From Setoptus koraiensis (Eukaryota > Arthropoda): a stretch of DNA of 64,000 bases. Below the pieces are notes generated by a model that saw only the letters and a list, made by a program, of their open reading frames with translations, did no database searches and was not told the DNA's origin. Numbering within the stretch: position 1 is the stretch's first letter; each line of letters starts with the position of its first letter. This document shows positions 26,289 through 39,000 of this stretch, piece after piece. The position numbers and the translations under genes are program-made. The DNA lies in assembly GCA_048013815.1 (NCBI GenBank), contig CM106586.1, positions 16,244,001 to 16,308,000 of the forward strand, read 5' to 3'.

Positions 26289-29200
26289 CGTCGATTGATC
26301 AATCTTAGCAATTAGTTTCAATTCTGGTGCCCGTCGTGGTCGTCGCGATTGCGCAATGAATGCTCAATTAACTGACAAGTTGAGAGCAGTTAAATCAATG
26401 CAACTGGCGCGTGCCAGCCAAGCGCTGAATCATAGTCGTAGTGAATACGTACCATAGTGGTCATAATTACAATGGTGTTAAATTACGTTGATGCGATGAA
26501 GCGTCGTCTTAAACTAATTGCGTCAATCAATTATTAATTGTTAATTGTGTGTGTTGTAGTGACTTTGTTTTGTTGCTCGCCCAGTGGCGCTTAATTGTTA
26601 ATTTGTGACTCACAAACAAATAATTTGTGAGTTCGTTCATTTGGTCGCTTGTCACTTGTCGGCAAGCGCGATCACAATGGCACGAATTTTGCGCACGAGT
26701 TACGTGATGGTTGCGTTGTTGTTGTTGCTGTTGCTGTTGTTGTGTTGGTATCATAAATAATTAAATAATAATAACAATGAATGAACTGAACGCGCGCGCC
26801 AGGTCATTTGTTATCGCTCAGTCACTGTATAATGTTGCATTGGCTGGCTCATACCGATTAGACGAGCAACTTAGACGAGCAACAAGGGAGATGTGCAATT
26901 AGCGCAATTGTTTGCCGCAGCACTCTGGCCGTTCAGCGAAGCCGTTCAGCGAAGCCGAGCCAGCCCGAGCCGTCCACTGACCTGCCCCCTGGAGCTGGCT
27001 CGTTTGTGGCCAGCTTTTGGCTGAATATTATCATTGTTGGATACAATGTAGAGAGAGAGCGCAACAAGTGCACTCCTCTCTGCCTCAACTGGCTCGGCTT
27101 CGCTGGCGCGCCAAGGCGCGTTATTGTTCAGCGCTGGCGAGATCGGCCTAACGGTCAGCGGACTGGCCGATGGAGCCGCAAACCTGTTGCTGTTGTGCGT
27201 TGCCGTTGTCCGTCGCTGTTGTCGTCGCCGTTGCCGTCGTTGTTGCTGTCGGTGTTGCTGTTGCTGTTGTGCGCTGTTCGTTGATGTTGCTGTTGTCCGT
27301 CGATGTTGCTGTCGGTGTTGGCCGTGTCTCGGCGAACAGTTGTTTGCCGACGAGGAACAGCCAGTGCATCGCCGCAGCGACAACAACGACAACGCCAACA
27401 ACAACAACAACGGCAACATCAACAGACAACAACAACATCAACGGACAACAACAACATCAACGGACAGCAACAACGGCAACAACGACGGCAACGACGACGG
27501 CAACAGCGACGCCAGCGACGGCGAACCGCTTCGGAGCAGACTACTTTCACTCTATTAACTGGCCACTATTCACTCGCCAAGTGACTCGGTCGCCTGTTGC
27601 GCTCGCCGTCCACTCAATCTGGCGAGCCAGTGCGGCCAATATGCGACGGCCAATATGCGAGTCAATGCGGCCAGCGCGGCCAGTCGATGCGGCCAGCGCG
27701 GCCAGCCAGTCTGGCCAGCCAGCGAATCAATGCGCCCGGTCGGTACGGCGAGCGGGCGAGTAGGTGGCGGCGCTGATAAATGCGAGCGTAATCGCCGTTG
27801 TGCGTTGCCGCCAAAACTTGCCTCGCTCACTCTCTCTGTCTCTGTCTCGAAAACTTCTTGTTTGCTCGAGTGGTGCTGATTGCGCAACAATGACTAACTG
27901 TAAATCAAGAGCGTTATCATTATTTGCGCCGCGCACAATCCCGAGCCTCGCGCGGCCACTCTCGGCCTGGCGCGACCCGGCCCGACGAGCGAACGGCATT
28001 TTTATTGCTTATTATTAATGCTATTACCATTATTATTATTACTATTATTATTCACCTGTTGCTCATCATCACTTATGTTGGCCAATGCGAGATGAACCAT
28101 ATGTCAGCGCCCGAAGGGTGTCTTATCTCGCCATCGCGCTTAGGTCACTCTCGCTGTCGCTCTCGCTTGCTGGCGAAACGTTGCGGCTTGCCGTGCGACA
28201 AGCGGCTATTTATAGCCGCGCTCCGGCTAGCGCAATCGCTGCGCTGCCCGGCCGCCCGACCGACTGACCGACCAGTTCCAGCGTCGGGCCAGATCGAGAT
28301 CAATTGGAGCAAGCTGCTGCCCACTCCCTGCGCGCATGCAGCGCCGCCGCCGACCAATCAGCGCCGAGTGGGCATCTCAAACTGGCCAATTGAATCTCGT
28401 AATCAGGATAACAGAGTTAGGAATTGCCCGAGAATCTGTTTGTTGTTTTTTTGCTCTAATTCGCTAATGCTTATCTCTGCCGCCCAACACTGGCCACAAG
28501 CGGCCGCACGCCGCCCAGAGATTCTCTGGCAGAGCGGCGCCGATGTTCGGCCGAAGCGACGATTCTCGGCCGGGGCGCCAGCGCCCACAACGGCGACCCG
28601 TTCGGCCGAAAATCGTCGCTTCCCTCAGAGAATTCCTCCGGGCGACACGGGCGCCTCTCAAGTCTGAGAGCCGCAACAAGGGCGACCGTTCTCCGCTCGG
28701 GCCAGATCGAGCGAGATCGAGCGCGATCGGGCCGGATTGGGCCGTGTCGAGCGACCGCGCGCCCGGGAGGTGCCGGCCAGCAACCATTAATCTTGCCACA
28801 AACAATCAACACAATCGCTCGTTAGTTCAAACATTATGGCACGATTATCAACAGCGACAGCGCCAACTGACCACACGACCGACCATGAGACACCAATAGA
28901 TCACTCTGGCGGCCACAACTGACCACTTGCGCCGCCAAGATTGTTGCACACACACACGCACACACACTAGTGCACTATTGACTCCAGTATTGACTCCAGT
29001 ATTGACTCTAGTATTGAGGGGAAAGAGTAAAGGGGGAAAAAGTTGTGTGCATGACGTAATGCGATAGTTTATTATTACGCAATCACATGCGCAAGTGCCA
29101 ACTGTGAGTGCCACGCAACACAGGCTGACAAGTGAGATTGTTTGCGCACTGTTTGCTCGTCTAGTTTTATATTGCTCGCACGCACACGATAACACAATAA

Positions 29201-32200
29201 CAATAGTGATGTAATAGCGATATTATGTAATAGCAACATGATGCAACAGCAATGGCAGTAATGATGCGGATGTGCCTATATTTATTGTTGGCTTATTTGC
29301 ATATTGGCCGCGGCACAATCGCGCTGGCCGCGCTGGCGAGCTGAGCTCACAAAAGCTTGTCAGCTGTTCAGCGTTGCAACTCGCTGTCTGCGGAGCCATT
29401 TGAGCGGGCGCTGTTGCCATTAGCTGGCGCGTAAACTGGCGCACTCCGGGTCTCGGGCGTCGGTGCGGCCGGTCAATTTTCGGCCCGAGACAGACTGCGC
29501 CAAACAAAATCGCTCGGCTGGCATCGGCTGTTTGCGGGGCGCTCGTCGAGTTAATTAGACCCGACATTGGCTTACCTGTGCGGCCGTAAAGCGCTCACCT
29601 TGCGCTCGCAGTCGGCAGGGCTCACGGCGCGGCCAGGGCCCGGGTAATCGGGTAATTGGGTCGCCGTTGGCCGGCGCCCGGCAAACAATCGAGTGCGCCA
29701 AACGGGCGACTGGTCAGTGCAAATTGTCAATTGTTGTGCCGTGTCAGTGTCACAAAATTGTCATCAACAAGTAGAGCGGTTGACGCAAATGGCCACTCGC
29801 GGGCAGTTTATCGCCATCGCACGCCGCTGGCGTGTCGTATGCTGTGCGACACGCCAGCAGCAGCGCGCTGTCAAACAATTAATCGATTCTGGGCCGGGCC
29901 CGGCTAACTGGACCGCCGATCGGGCCGTCGCACCGCCGCCGCCAGCAGACGGGCGCAGCCAGTGACGAGAGCGCCGCGGAGCCGCGCGAACTCAATCGAA
30001 GCGAAACGTATCGATTCGAAGCGATTCGCCGCGAATCATTCGCGAGCCCGTTCGGGGGCGAGCGCAGCGATCGCTGGCGCTCAGCGACCAGTTGACGAGT
30101 GCGGCAGCAGCCGCACAATTCCGATGCACAGTCCGTACCGCGTGTCGGGCCGCCCGTCGACTCACCAGCGGCACCGTTGCTGCCCCCGAAGGCTGCGCGT
30201 TGGCTGCGCGTTGGAGCTGTCGCAACGGCTCGCCGCCGACGGTCCGAGCGATTCCAGCGATTCGAACCGTTCGAACCGTTGCAACGGCGAGAGCCACCAG
30301 AAGCGCCCAAGCGACGCTGATGCGACGGGCGCGTCGGGCCGGCGCCGGCCCAACAGCGAACGGGCGAACGGGCGCCGAGACTGGCCACGGGCAACGCGAA
30401 AATCGCGGCAAATCAATCTTACGTAACCGTACACTCCCAGACAGCGGCGTTTCGATTGCGGCCCGTCGGACAGATTGCGACGCGATCTGTCTGGACCGTT
30501 GCAATGACCGGCGCGCTGCGTCCAATGTTATTACGCATTATGTAACTTGCATAATGTAAGTGCTTTATGATGTCGTGAGCGTGCAACATATTTATCGTTA
30601 TATAACCGATGCATAACCATCAATAGGCGGCGAATAGGTGAGAGTAGGCGAGAGTGTGTGAACGGCGACAGTGACGGGCAGCTTTGCGCCCATTTGTTTG
30701 TCGCCACCCATCTGGTCAGCGGTGGCGTTGCTCTGGTGATTGCAGTTGCGATAACGACCAGAATCTGGTTGTGACCAGAGTGCGATTGCGGCCGAGTCGT
30801 TGCGCAAACCAGTCACTCATTGGTCACTCGCTCTCATTTCTCAAGGTTGTCCCGTTGAGTGGCGTCGAATGGCGTCGGACGCCATCGAATGCCGTCGAAT
30901 GCCGTTGCACAACACAAAGTTCTGGCAATCGCATGCAAATCAAGGTAAACATCGGATTGTGTGCGCGTCGCACGAGCTGAGTGATTAACTGGCGGCGATA
31001 CTTGAGCGGCCGATAGCAACAACCGTCATCTCGGCCGCTCGCCGTTGCTGCCAACACCGAAATTGCATTTCGACGATTGCGAGTTCGAAGTTCGAAATTC
31101 GAACTGCGAACGCTGAACTCGACGATTGCGAATTCGAAATTCGAACTGCGGACTCGAAGGCTGCAAATTCGAACTTGGAACTCGAAAATGGAAATTCGAA
31201 ATTGAAACTCGAAGATTGCGAACTCGAAATGGAAGTTCGAACTGGGAACTTCGGGCGACGACGTGCCCACTGGCGCTTCGGCGTTCGGCGTTCGCCGCGA
31301 ACTGCGAACTTCCAAGGTTGACGCCGATTAAACAAAAACCAGCTCGCGAGTGCGTGCGTGTGACTCGCAGAGTGTGTGTGTGTGTGTGTGTCGCAGGGTG
31401 TGTGCGTGTGTGTGTCGCAAAGTGTGTGCGTGTGTGTGTGTGTGTGGGAGAGAGAGGGACGGACAGAAGTGGCGCACAATCAACAGATGGCAGCCACCGA
31501 CCATGGGAGAATCGGCGCATAATATAACAGCTCGCGTAGCCGCTATTATACATTTGTTGAATCTGAGACCGGGCGACGGGGCGACACTGCGCCCGCCGCG
31601 TTCGACAAGAAGCGATTATCGCGGGCCAGCCGATTACGTGTTTTTCGAGCACGTCGCTGGCAAACGTTGGCACCACGCCAAGTGGCGCACAATGGCCAAA
31701 CAACAAAACGGGCCAACGGAGAGCGAAAGTGAGGCCCGGCCCGACGCTCCCCCCCCGCGCCAGTCGCCGGCCGCGAGAGGCTGCCGGTCGCGGGAGGCTG
31801 CGAGCTGGAAGAAGCCCCCGTCCAGTTGAATGGGTCGAGAGCCGCGGCGAGCGCCACGCCGACAAGCGCGACAGCGCGACAGCCCGACATGCCGAGAGTG
31901 ATGAATCGGGCCGCGATTGCGTCACCGGCGCCGCCGCCATTACATAACTGTCAGTGTGTGTGTGTGTGTGCGACAGGGACATGGCTGCTTACGTAACGTC
32001 GCCGGGCGCGCAGACACATAGCGACAGCATCAAGTATTTGCCCGCTGGCCGCCATGGGCAGCATCGTTGGCGTTAGCGGTGGCATTAGCAGTGGCTATTC
32101 GCTTGTTGCGTCATCACACACACACACACACACACACACACATTTTGTGACACACACACACACACTCGCTGCAGCGACAGTTGCGATACCTGAGAGCGGT

Positions 32201-33353
32201 GTGTCGCAATCGTTGTTGCGCAACAATTGTTTTTGTTGTGCTGTGACAACGGTGTTAGGTAACAGTTAACGAGAGCAACAGTTTAAACTGCTTTTTGCTG
32301 TTTGCACACACTGACGCGACACACAAACAATAAATCGAGCCGAGTAAGTAGCGAAAGTATTGCGTCATCGAGCAACAAGTCCCAGTGCAAATTGCGTCGT
32401 CTGCCCGCCCGTCCGTCCGTTCAGGCATAACACGTCGGGTGACCCGCATCGTCGGCGGCCCGACGGAGGTGATGCGGGTCACACAGTGAGCGAACGTCTG
32501 TTGCGCAATTCGCGCACTTATATTATTAAATAATTTCGTTGGCGAACGGCGACGCCCCAAGATGGATGCGGCGGCGGCGTCGCGGGCCGCGAGCCGCGAG
32601 TTGTCGCCAGCGGAGCTGGCAACTGCGAGTCGCCGATTCGCGGTTCCATTGGCCGCCGGATCGCCGCGGGAATCGGTGGGTCGAGGCTCGAATTGGATCC
32701 AGAGACGGATTGGTCGGTCGCGGCTGGAATGGGCGGCTGACTGCGACGGCCGCGCCCGAGGTGTCGGTGGCCGAGCGAAAGAATGGAGATAAAAATCGCG
32801 TCTGCACACGAGTTGTTGTGATAGTGATTGTGATTGGATTGCGTTGGCCGCCGCTCGGGTTGCCGCTGGAATGCGCCGCGCCGCGACACCGTGCGCCCCC
32901 GGCCCGAGACGCCACAGTGAGTTGTGGTGCCACTGTGAGGGGGCAACTGTGCCGAATTCCAAGTTTGAGTTTCAATGTTTGCCGTACATTGCGTACGTTT
33001 ATGCATGCATTATTACGTAATGTACGTATAATCGTGTGTATGGGCAGAGGCAGTGGCGCGAACGCAAACAAACGCGACAAGAGCACAGCGCACTAGAGAG
33101 CGAGAATTAATCCGCGCGTCTTACGTAACCGGGCCACTTTGGTCGCCATGATGCGCCATTATCTGTCTATGTGTGTGTGTGTGTTATCGCTACTCAACAG
33201 CCAGTTAAATCCAGCAACAAATCAACAAAGTGACGCAACGCAAACAGCCAGCGGACAGTCGAGCAGACAAACAGACAAGTAGGCAAATAGGCAAATGGTC
33301 ACAATGGTCAGTCGATAGCAAAACTTTTTCGTCGTGTCCACTGGCCGGGCTCT

Positions 33354-33452
33354 TACGCCATATCTGCTTACGCAATGTCTGCTTACGCAATGCTCGCTTA
33401 CGCCAGATAGGCTTGCGCCAGATCTGCTTGCGCGATATATGTTTGCGTAATC
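33354..33452. repeat. About 16-bp degenerate array (CTTACGCAATGTCTG type)
   Basis: Six diverged units such as GCTTACGCAATGTCT and GCTTGCGCCAGATCT in a row. Confidence 0.7.
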
Positions 33453-34756
33453 TTTGCATCCAATTTGCGAGTTCCAGATCGAACAGTCTCCAAAATGGTC
33501 AAGTTGGTATGTGTGTCGAGCGGATTGTCGGCGGCGGGCGACCGCTCGTGCCTGTCCGCTTAGGTCGTGCGCGGGTCGCGCTCGAAAGTCGCTCGAAAGT
33601 CGCATGAAAGTCGCATGCTAACGTATGCTAATGAGCCAGCTAATAAGCGACGGACACACAACAAATGAGCACTTGGCCATTGGACTCAAATGATTTGAGC
33701 CAGTGGCGGCCGCGGTGCTCGGGCAAATCGGATTGCAGCGGCGCTAATGATTCACCGGGCCATCCGATGGCGATTATCACGTCATTAACAGCGCTCGCTG
33801 TTGCCGAGACGGCGGCGGCGGCGACATCGCGGGCAACGGCGGCGACATCGCCGACAATGGCGGCGTCATCGGCACCCGCGACAGCGTTTTGTTAGCGCCC
33901 GATCGCACGCGACAAACCGAGAACAAGCGAACGAGTGCGCCCTCGCCTATGCTCGCTTTGTCACTCACCTCGGGCTCGCTCGGGCTCGCTCGGGACTCTT
34001 GGTTTGGCTCGGTTTGGCTCGCTTCGGACGCTCGGTTTGGCCGGTTTTGGACTGTCGGTTCGGCCGGCGCTCGGTTCGGCAGCACTGGCAGCCCAGTTAA
34101 TTTCAATCAGCTGGCTTCATTGCATAATACGCGATATTGGCCGTTGGCGCGCCGTCGATGCGGCTGCCGGTCGCTCGTCGGCCACGCAAGCGGCCCGTCG
34201 ACCGGACAATGCAACCGAGCGGACGCAGGCGCAACGAGCGACCGAAGCAACGAGCGACCGAGCCAACAGCTCGCCGCGGCCACTGAGACTGCCGGCCACT
34301 GAGGCTGGGCTTGGCCGGCCCACGGCAACAACCTGTCCGTCTCGGCGAGACGAGCGCGCAGGCTCAGCAAACAACAGTCAGCTCGGCTCGCCTGATCCCT
34401 GGCCACTATCATTAGTGCCTTTGTGTGCGTTCGGACGGTGACTCTCGGCAGCGTCGAAGGCTTCGACGGGGCAGCGAGCGAGCGAAGAAGCAGCTAAGAA
34501 CGAGCGAAGAACGAGCGACGAAGCAGCGACAGGAGTGACAAAAGAAGCAGATTAGCCGCTGTCGCTCGTTTGGCGCGGATGACAATAATACAACTATGAT
34601 AATGCGACCGAGCAGCGCCAGTTAACCCCAAGTGGCTGGCGCACAAACGAAATTAGTTGTTACAAATGGACACCGAGCGCTGGTAATGGCACAACAATGA
34701 CGACAGCGACGACGCCCGCTCGCTTCGCTGTTGCGCTGACGGGCTCACGGGCTGGT

Positions 34757-34845
34757 TTGCGGACGGGCTCGCTTGCGGACGGGCTCGTTTGCGGACGGGC
34801 TCGCTTGCGGACGGGCTCGTTTGCGGACGGGCTCGTTTGCCGTCG
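34757..34845. repeat. 16-bp tandem array GCGGACGGGCTCGTTT
   Basis: Five to six copies of GCGGACGGGCTCG(T/C)TT, nearly perfect. Confidence 0.9.
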
Positions 34846-35141
34846 CGGACCGGCTACTCGGCAACGAAAGCAGTGGTCAGTGGCATTCGGGTTCATTGTC
34901 TCCAACTGCTGTTGCGCGCCCGTTGATGGCCGCTGGCCGGCGCAACAGCCACCCGTGGCGAAGGTTAATTTATGATTACCTTTCGATTGATTGTTGATAT
35001 CAGTCAGCGTGTTTGGCCACATTAAATCTGGCCAGGCACTGCGCTGATGTTGTTGTGGCAACGGGCGGATCTAAATGTGTTTATATCTGTTTATGTCTCT
35101 CTCGGCCGCTGTCGCTGCGCTGTCTCGGCGCATATCTGGAG

Positions 35142-35302
35142 CTGCCCGTCGCTTACCGGGAGCTGCCCGTCGCTTACCGGGAGCTGCCCGTCGCGGCCCG
35201 TCGGCGCACCGACAGCCAGAGACGGCCGGCGCACCGACAGCCAGAGACGGCCGGCGCACCGACAGCCAGAGACGGCCGGCGCACCGACAGCCAGAGACGA
35301 GC
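35142..35302. repeat. Two adjacent tandem arrays, 21-bp and 25-bp units
   Basis: GAGCTGCCCGTCGCTTACCGG occurs about three times (35138-35195), followed at once by four copies of a 25-bp unit beginning GGCGCACCGACAGCCAGAGA (about 35209-35300). Two unrelated units expanded side by side. Confidence 0.9.
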
Positions 35303-35977
35303 GGGCGAGCCGCGGGTAACCGAGCGGGCGAGCCGCCGGCCGGCGAGAGTCGGACGGGCATCGTTGCTGGGCGGCGCCGCGAGAGGCAACAAGTAGTTTA
35401 TGATTGGAACAAATTATATTAGCGCGCCGATGATACGCCTCGTTGTTTATTGTTGTGTGTCGTTGCGCAACCTTGTCTGCCCGGCCCGCAACAAGCGCAA
35501 CAAGCACAAGCGAGCTGAAACGAACGGCTGGCCAAATTGAAATTGTAATATTGTAATAAAACGACGACGACGACGACGACGATTGTTTCTCGGCCGCTCG
35601 ACGCGCACATTAATCTCTCGTGGCCTCATCAATCTTAATGGTGTTAGCACCAGCTATGCAAATGACCGGCCGTTTGTGCGCTCAAATTGAAACCAAATTG
35701 ACAGCCAGTGCCCACTAAGCTAACTGGCGGCCGTCGCTAAGCCATCATCAATATTGCATAACAATTACGGCCGCCCGACGGCGCCGGATTGCATCGATGC
35801 CAGCCATTGCCGGTGTCAGCTAATATCAGCTCACTTGCGAGTTGTGTTGTATTGATTGTTGTCCGACACAACAACCAACAAATGATGACATGATAAATGG
35901 GGCGCGCAGTGGCGATATTGTTGCGCCAGCCGAGTGATAGATGCACAGTGTGTTTAGATGCACAGTGTGCTCAGATG

Positions 35978-36038
<61 letters not shown>

Positions 36039-39000
36039 TGTGTGTGCGTGTGCGCCACCGGCCAAAGCAATTGATCATGATCAACAGGTGATATTTGGCT
36101 CTAGGTGATCACGATCGGCGCATTATAATGACGTAACCAGCGCCCGACGATGATCGGCGTCGTCGGCGGCTCGGCTCGGGCAGCGCGGCCGCCGGCTGGC
36201 CGGTGACGCTCGGGCCGGCACCGTCTGGCGGGCGACGGACAGCGATATGTAACATGCACAACGACTTGTCGGTGCAACATTTTCAATCGCGGCATATGCC
36301 CGATCGCCGGCACTCGGGCCGCGGCGGTGCGAACGGCTGGACACTGCGCTGGACACTGCGCTGGACATGAGCGCGTCAGATATTGGGTATTATGAGCGCC
36401 AGATATTGCATGTATATCGGGCGTCACATATCGGCCGCCCGAAACCATCAGCGACACCAAGTGACACCACCAAGCCTATTAATCATGGCGCTGCGAATGA
36501 TCAATTGGCCAAATTGGCTGCCATGCCAACTCAACAAAGTGGGCACGGTCACTGAGATTATTTCAAATTATTTCGTCCATCAGGTGTGTCCGGCGCATCG
36601 GCGCTGCCTGACCAGTGCCTGGCCAGTGCTCGACCAGTGCTTGACCAGTGCTTGACCAGTGCACCAATATTGTGTCCAATGTTGGACGGTGCACCAACAT
36701 GCTGGACGGTGCACCAACTTGTTGCACGGTGCAGCATATTGCGTTGCTAATACAATATTAGTAGTTGATATTCCGCAAGTGGCCGCTGCCAGCAACCACA
36801 AGCTGGATGTGTCACGCTGGCTGCCAATGTTGCCTAGGCGCAAAACAAGCAACTTTAATTGGCACCATCCAGCTTATTTCCATACGGCCGCCGTGCGATG
36901 CATATATTTCAATTATGGCCGTCCATGTTTATTTATTTATCTGTTTACGCTCGCTGTTCATCTGCAAACCGTCGGAGCCTGTCGGAGCATTGGATTATTG
37001 GAGCATTTGAGTATTGGAGTGTTGGAGCATCTGAGTATTGGAGTGTCGGAGTCGCTCCAATGGAGTGAGTACGCTGCGTGTGAGCATGATATAATATAAT
37101 ATGATATAGCCTGATATAACGTGATGCAGTGTGGCACAAATCTATTAATCTATTAATTGCCGGCCGGAGTGGACAAATCAGTGGACGCTCAGTGGCCGCT
37201 GACAATCAGATCGGAGAGGCGAGATTGAAGCGCACGATAGTTTATCATCTTTTGTTCTAATTTGGCTATTTATCATTTGACTTTTACACACTGGTCGCCA
37301 CGCTCACTTGATCGCTCTCTCGCTCTCTCTCTCTCTCTCTCGCTGCAAAACGCTGCAAAACGCTGCAAAACGCTCCTAAATGCTCCAAAACGCTGCAAAG
37401 TATCCACTTCGCCCGTCAGCGCGCTGGTGTGGCCGCCGCCGACTCGGCCCTCACAATAGAGCGAGAGCAACGAGAGCTGATGAACAGATAAACAATGAGC
37501 ATAAACACTAAAACCATTTTGCCAGCTCAAACTGTTGCCGGCCCAAACTGTTGCCGGCCCAAACTGTTGCCCGCTCAAATTGTGCCAGCGATCGATTTAC
37601 GCCGATGCGCCTAATCGTCTAATAATCTAATTTGATCCGGGCGCGTAAACAACAAGTAGTCGGCCCAGCGCCGACCAACAAGTGGCTAAGTGATTTTGAG
37701 TGAGCCAGCAGCGGTAGCCAACGCCAAAACTGCCCCCTGTCCGTGCCGCAATCTCTAATGCTGTCTAGCGCATAGTCACTGGTTGCCAGTGTGTAATGTA
37801 TACGCGGCACATAGTGGGCGATGCTTGCCAGCGAGCAAATGGCCAATAAAATAATCATCTCGCAATCTAATAACTTAATAATATTGCAAGATATATATAT
37901 AATTAGGCTGCCACAAGCGGCAGCTACGAGCGCCCGACAGAGCAAACAATCGGAACTAATTTGCGATCATTATCTCCCCTCGGCCCGATCAGCCGCTGGC
38001 CGCGTGATCTGGCACCTCGGCGACCGTCGGCGACCGGCGGCGACCAGCGGCGACCGGCGGCGACCAGCGGCGACCGGCGGCAGCCGCCGCAAGCGGCTCC
38101 GAGCGGCAAACCGGCCACGCCCGGCCAGTCCGGCCGTCGTTGGCCGTCAATATGGCAAGATATTGTCATTAATAGGTGCGTGTACACAAACTGACGAGCG
38201 CTGGCAGGCAATTAAAAGCGCAAAGATATGACGCGATATTTGTGGCTGGCGGCAGCGGCTCGATAATGGCCAGCATTGAGCGGACTGGCTAGATGCACTT
38301 GTTACAAATGCGCAAATCTAATCAACTGGCCATATTGTTTATTATCGTGTGAGCAAGCGTCTGATAGCCAAGCGTCTGACAAAGAGTCGTGGATAGGACA
38401 GTGCAAAGTAAAGTAAAGTTGGTCGCGCTTAGTTACATAAGATGGCTCGTTGCTGGTGTGTTGCAGCCGTTTTAAGGTCCCGGTCATGACGATGTAACAG
38501 TGTTGACGGTGTGTCGCTGTTGTTGGTCACACAATTGCAGCCAAGACAACGAGCGCTTTTGGCGCGGGCCATCCATTACGCAACATTATACACTGCAGCA
38601 TTATAGAGGAGCATCGTCATATTATGCAACAGCGGCGGCAGCAGCAGCAGCAAACAATATGCACTGGCTAGACTGACAACATGAGTGCGCCGGGCTCGCC
38701 AAACTGGCCTTTGCTCTCTCAACGAAAATCTCTCGGGCGCTCGTTTTGGCGTTCATCTCAACAGCTCGGCCGGTCGGCCGGTCGGGCGCTCGGCCCTGGC
38801 CACTGCTCGCGAACCAGCAGCAAATGCAATATTCAAATTATTATGCTCGATTGCTCGCCAGCGTCTCGCTGGTGACCAACGTCAACTATTCTTCTTCTTA
38901 TTATTATTGCCACTACTACTGCCGCATTGCTGCTATTATTTTCGTTATTATTCTCGGGCAGCGAGTTCAATCGGCAACAAGCCAACACACACACATAATG

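Larger units (their letters stand above)
29050..38585. promoter_or_regulatory. Cluster of PAR-bZIP / C/EBP-like binding sites
   Basis: Sites matching the Vrille/Pdp1/C-EBP consensus (RTTAYGTAAY or ATTGCGCAAT-like) occur at 29052 (TGACGTAAT), 29074 (ATTACGCAAT), 30418 (CTTACGTAAC), 30530 (ATTACGCATT), 30537 (ATTATGTAAC), 31988 (CTTACGTAAC), 33012 (ATTACGTAAT), 33120 (CTTACGTAAC), 36129 (TGACGTAAC) and 38575 (ATTACGCAAC). I did not notice TTACGTAA in the first 26 kb. Binding is inferred from sequence only. Confidence 0.4.

Noticed and set aside
29575..29770. Possible minus-strand exon with donors at about 29579 and 29599
   Set aside because: The frame ahead of the donors (ending SPADCERK) has no ATG, no convincing acceptor and no homology, and GC-rich DNA keeps frames open by chance.
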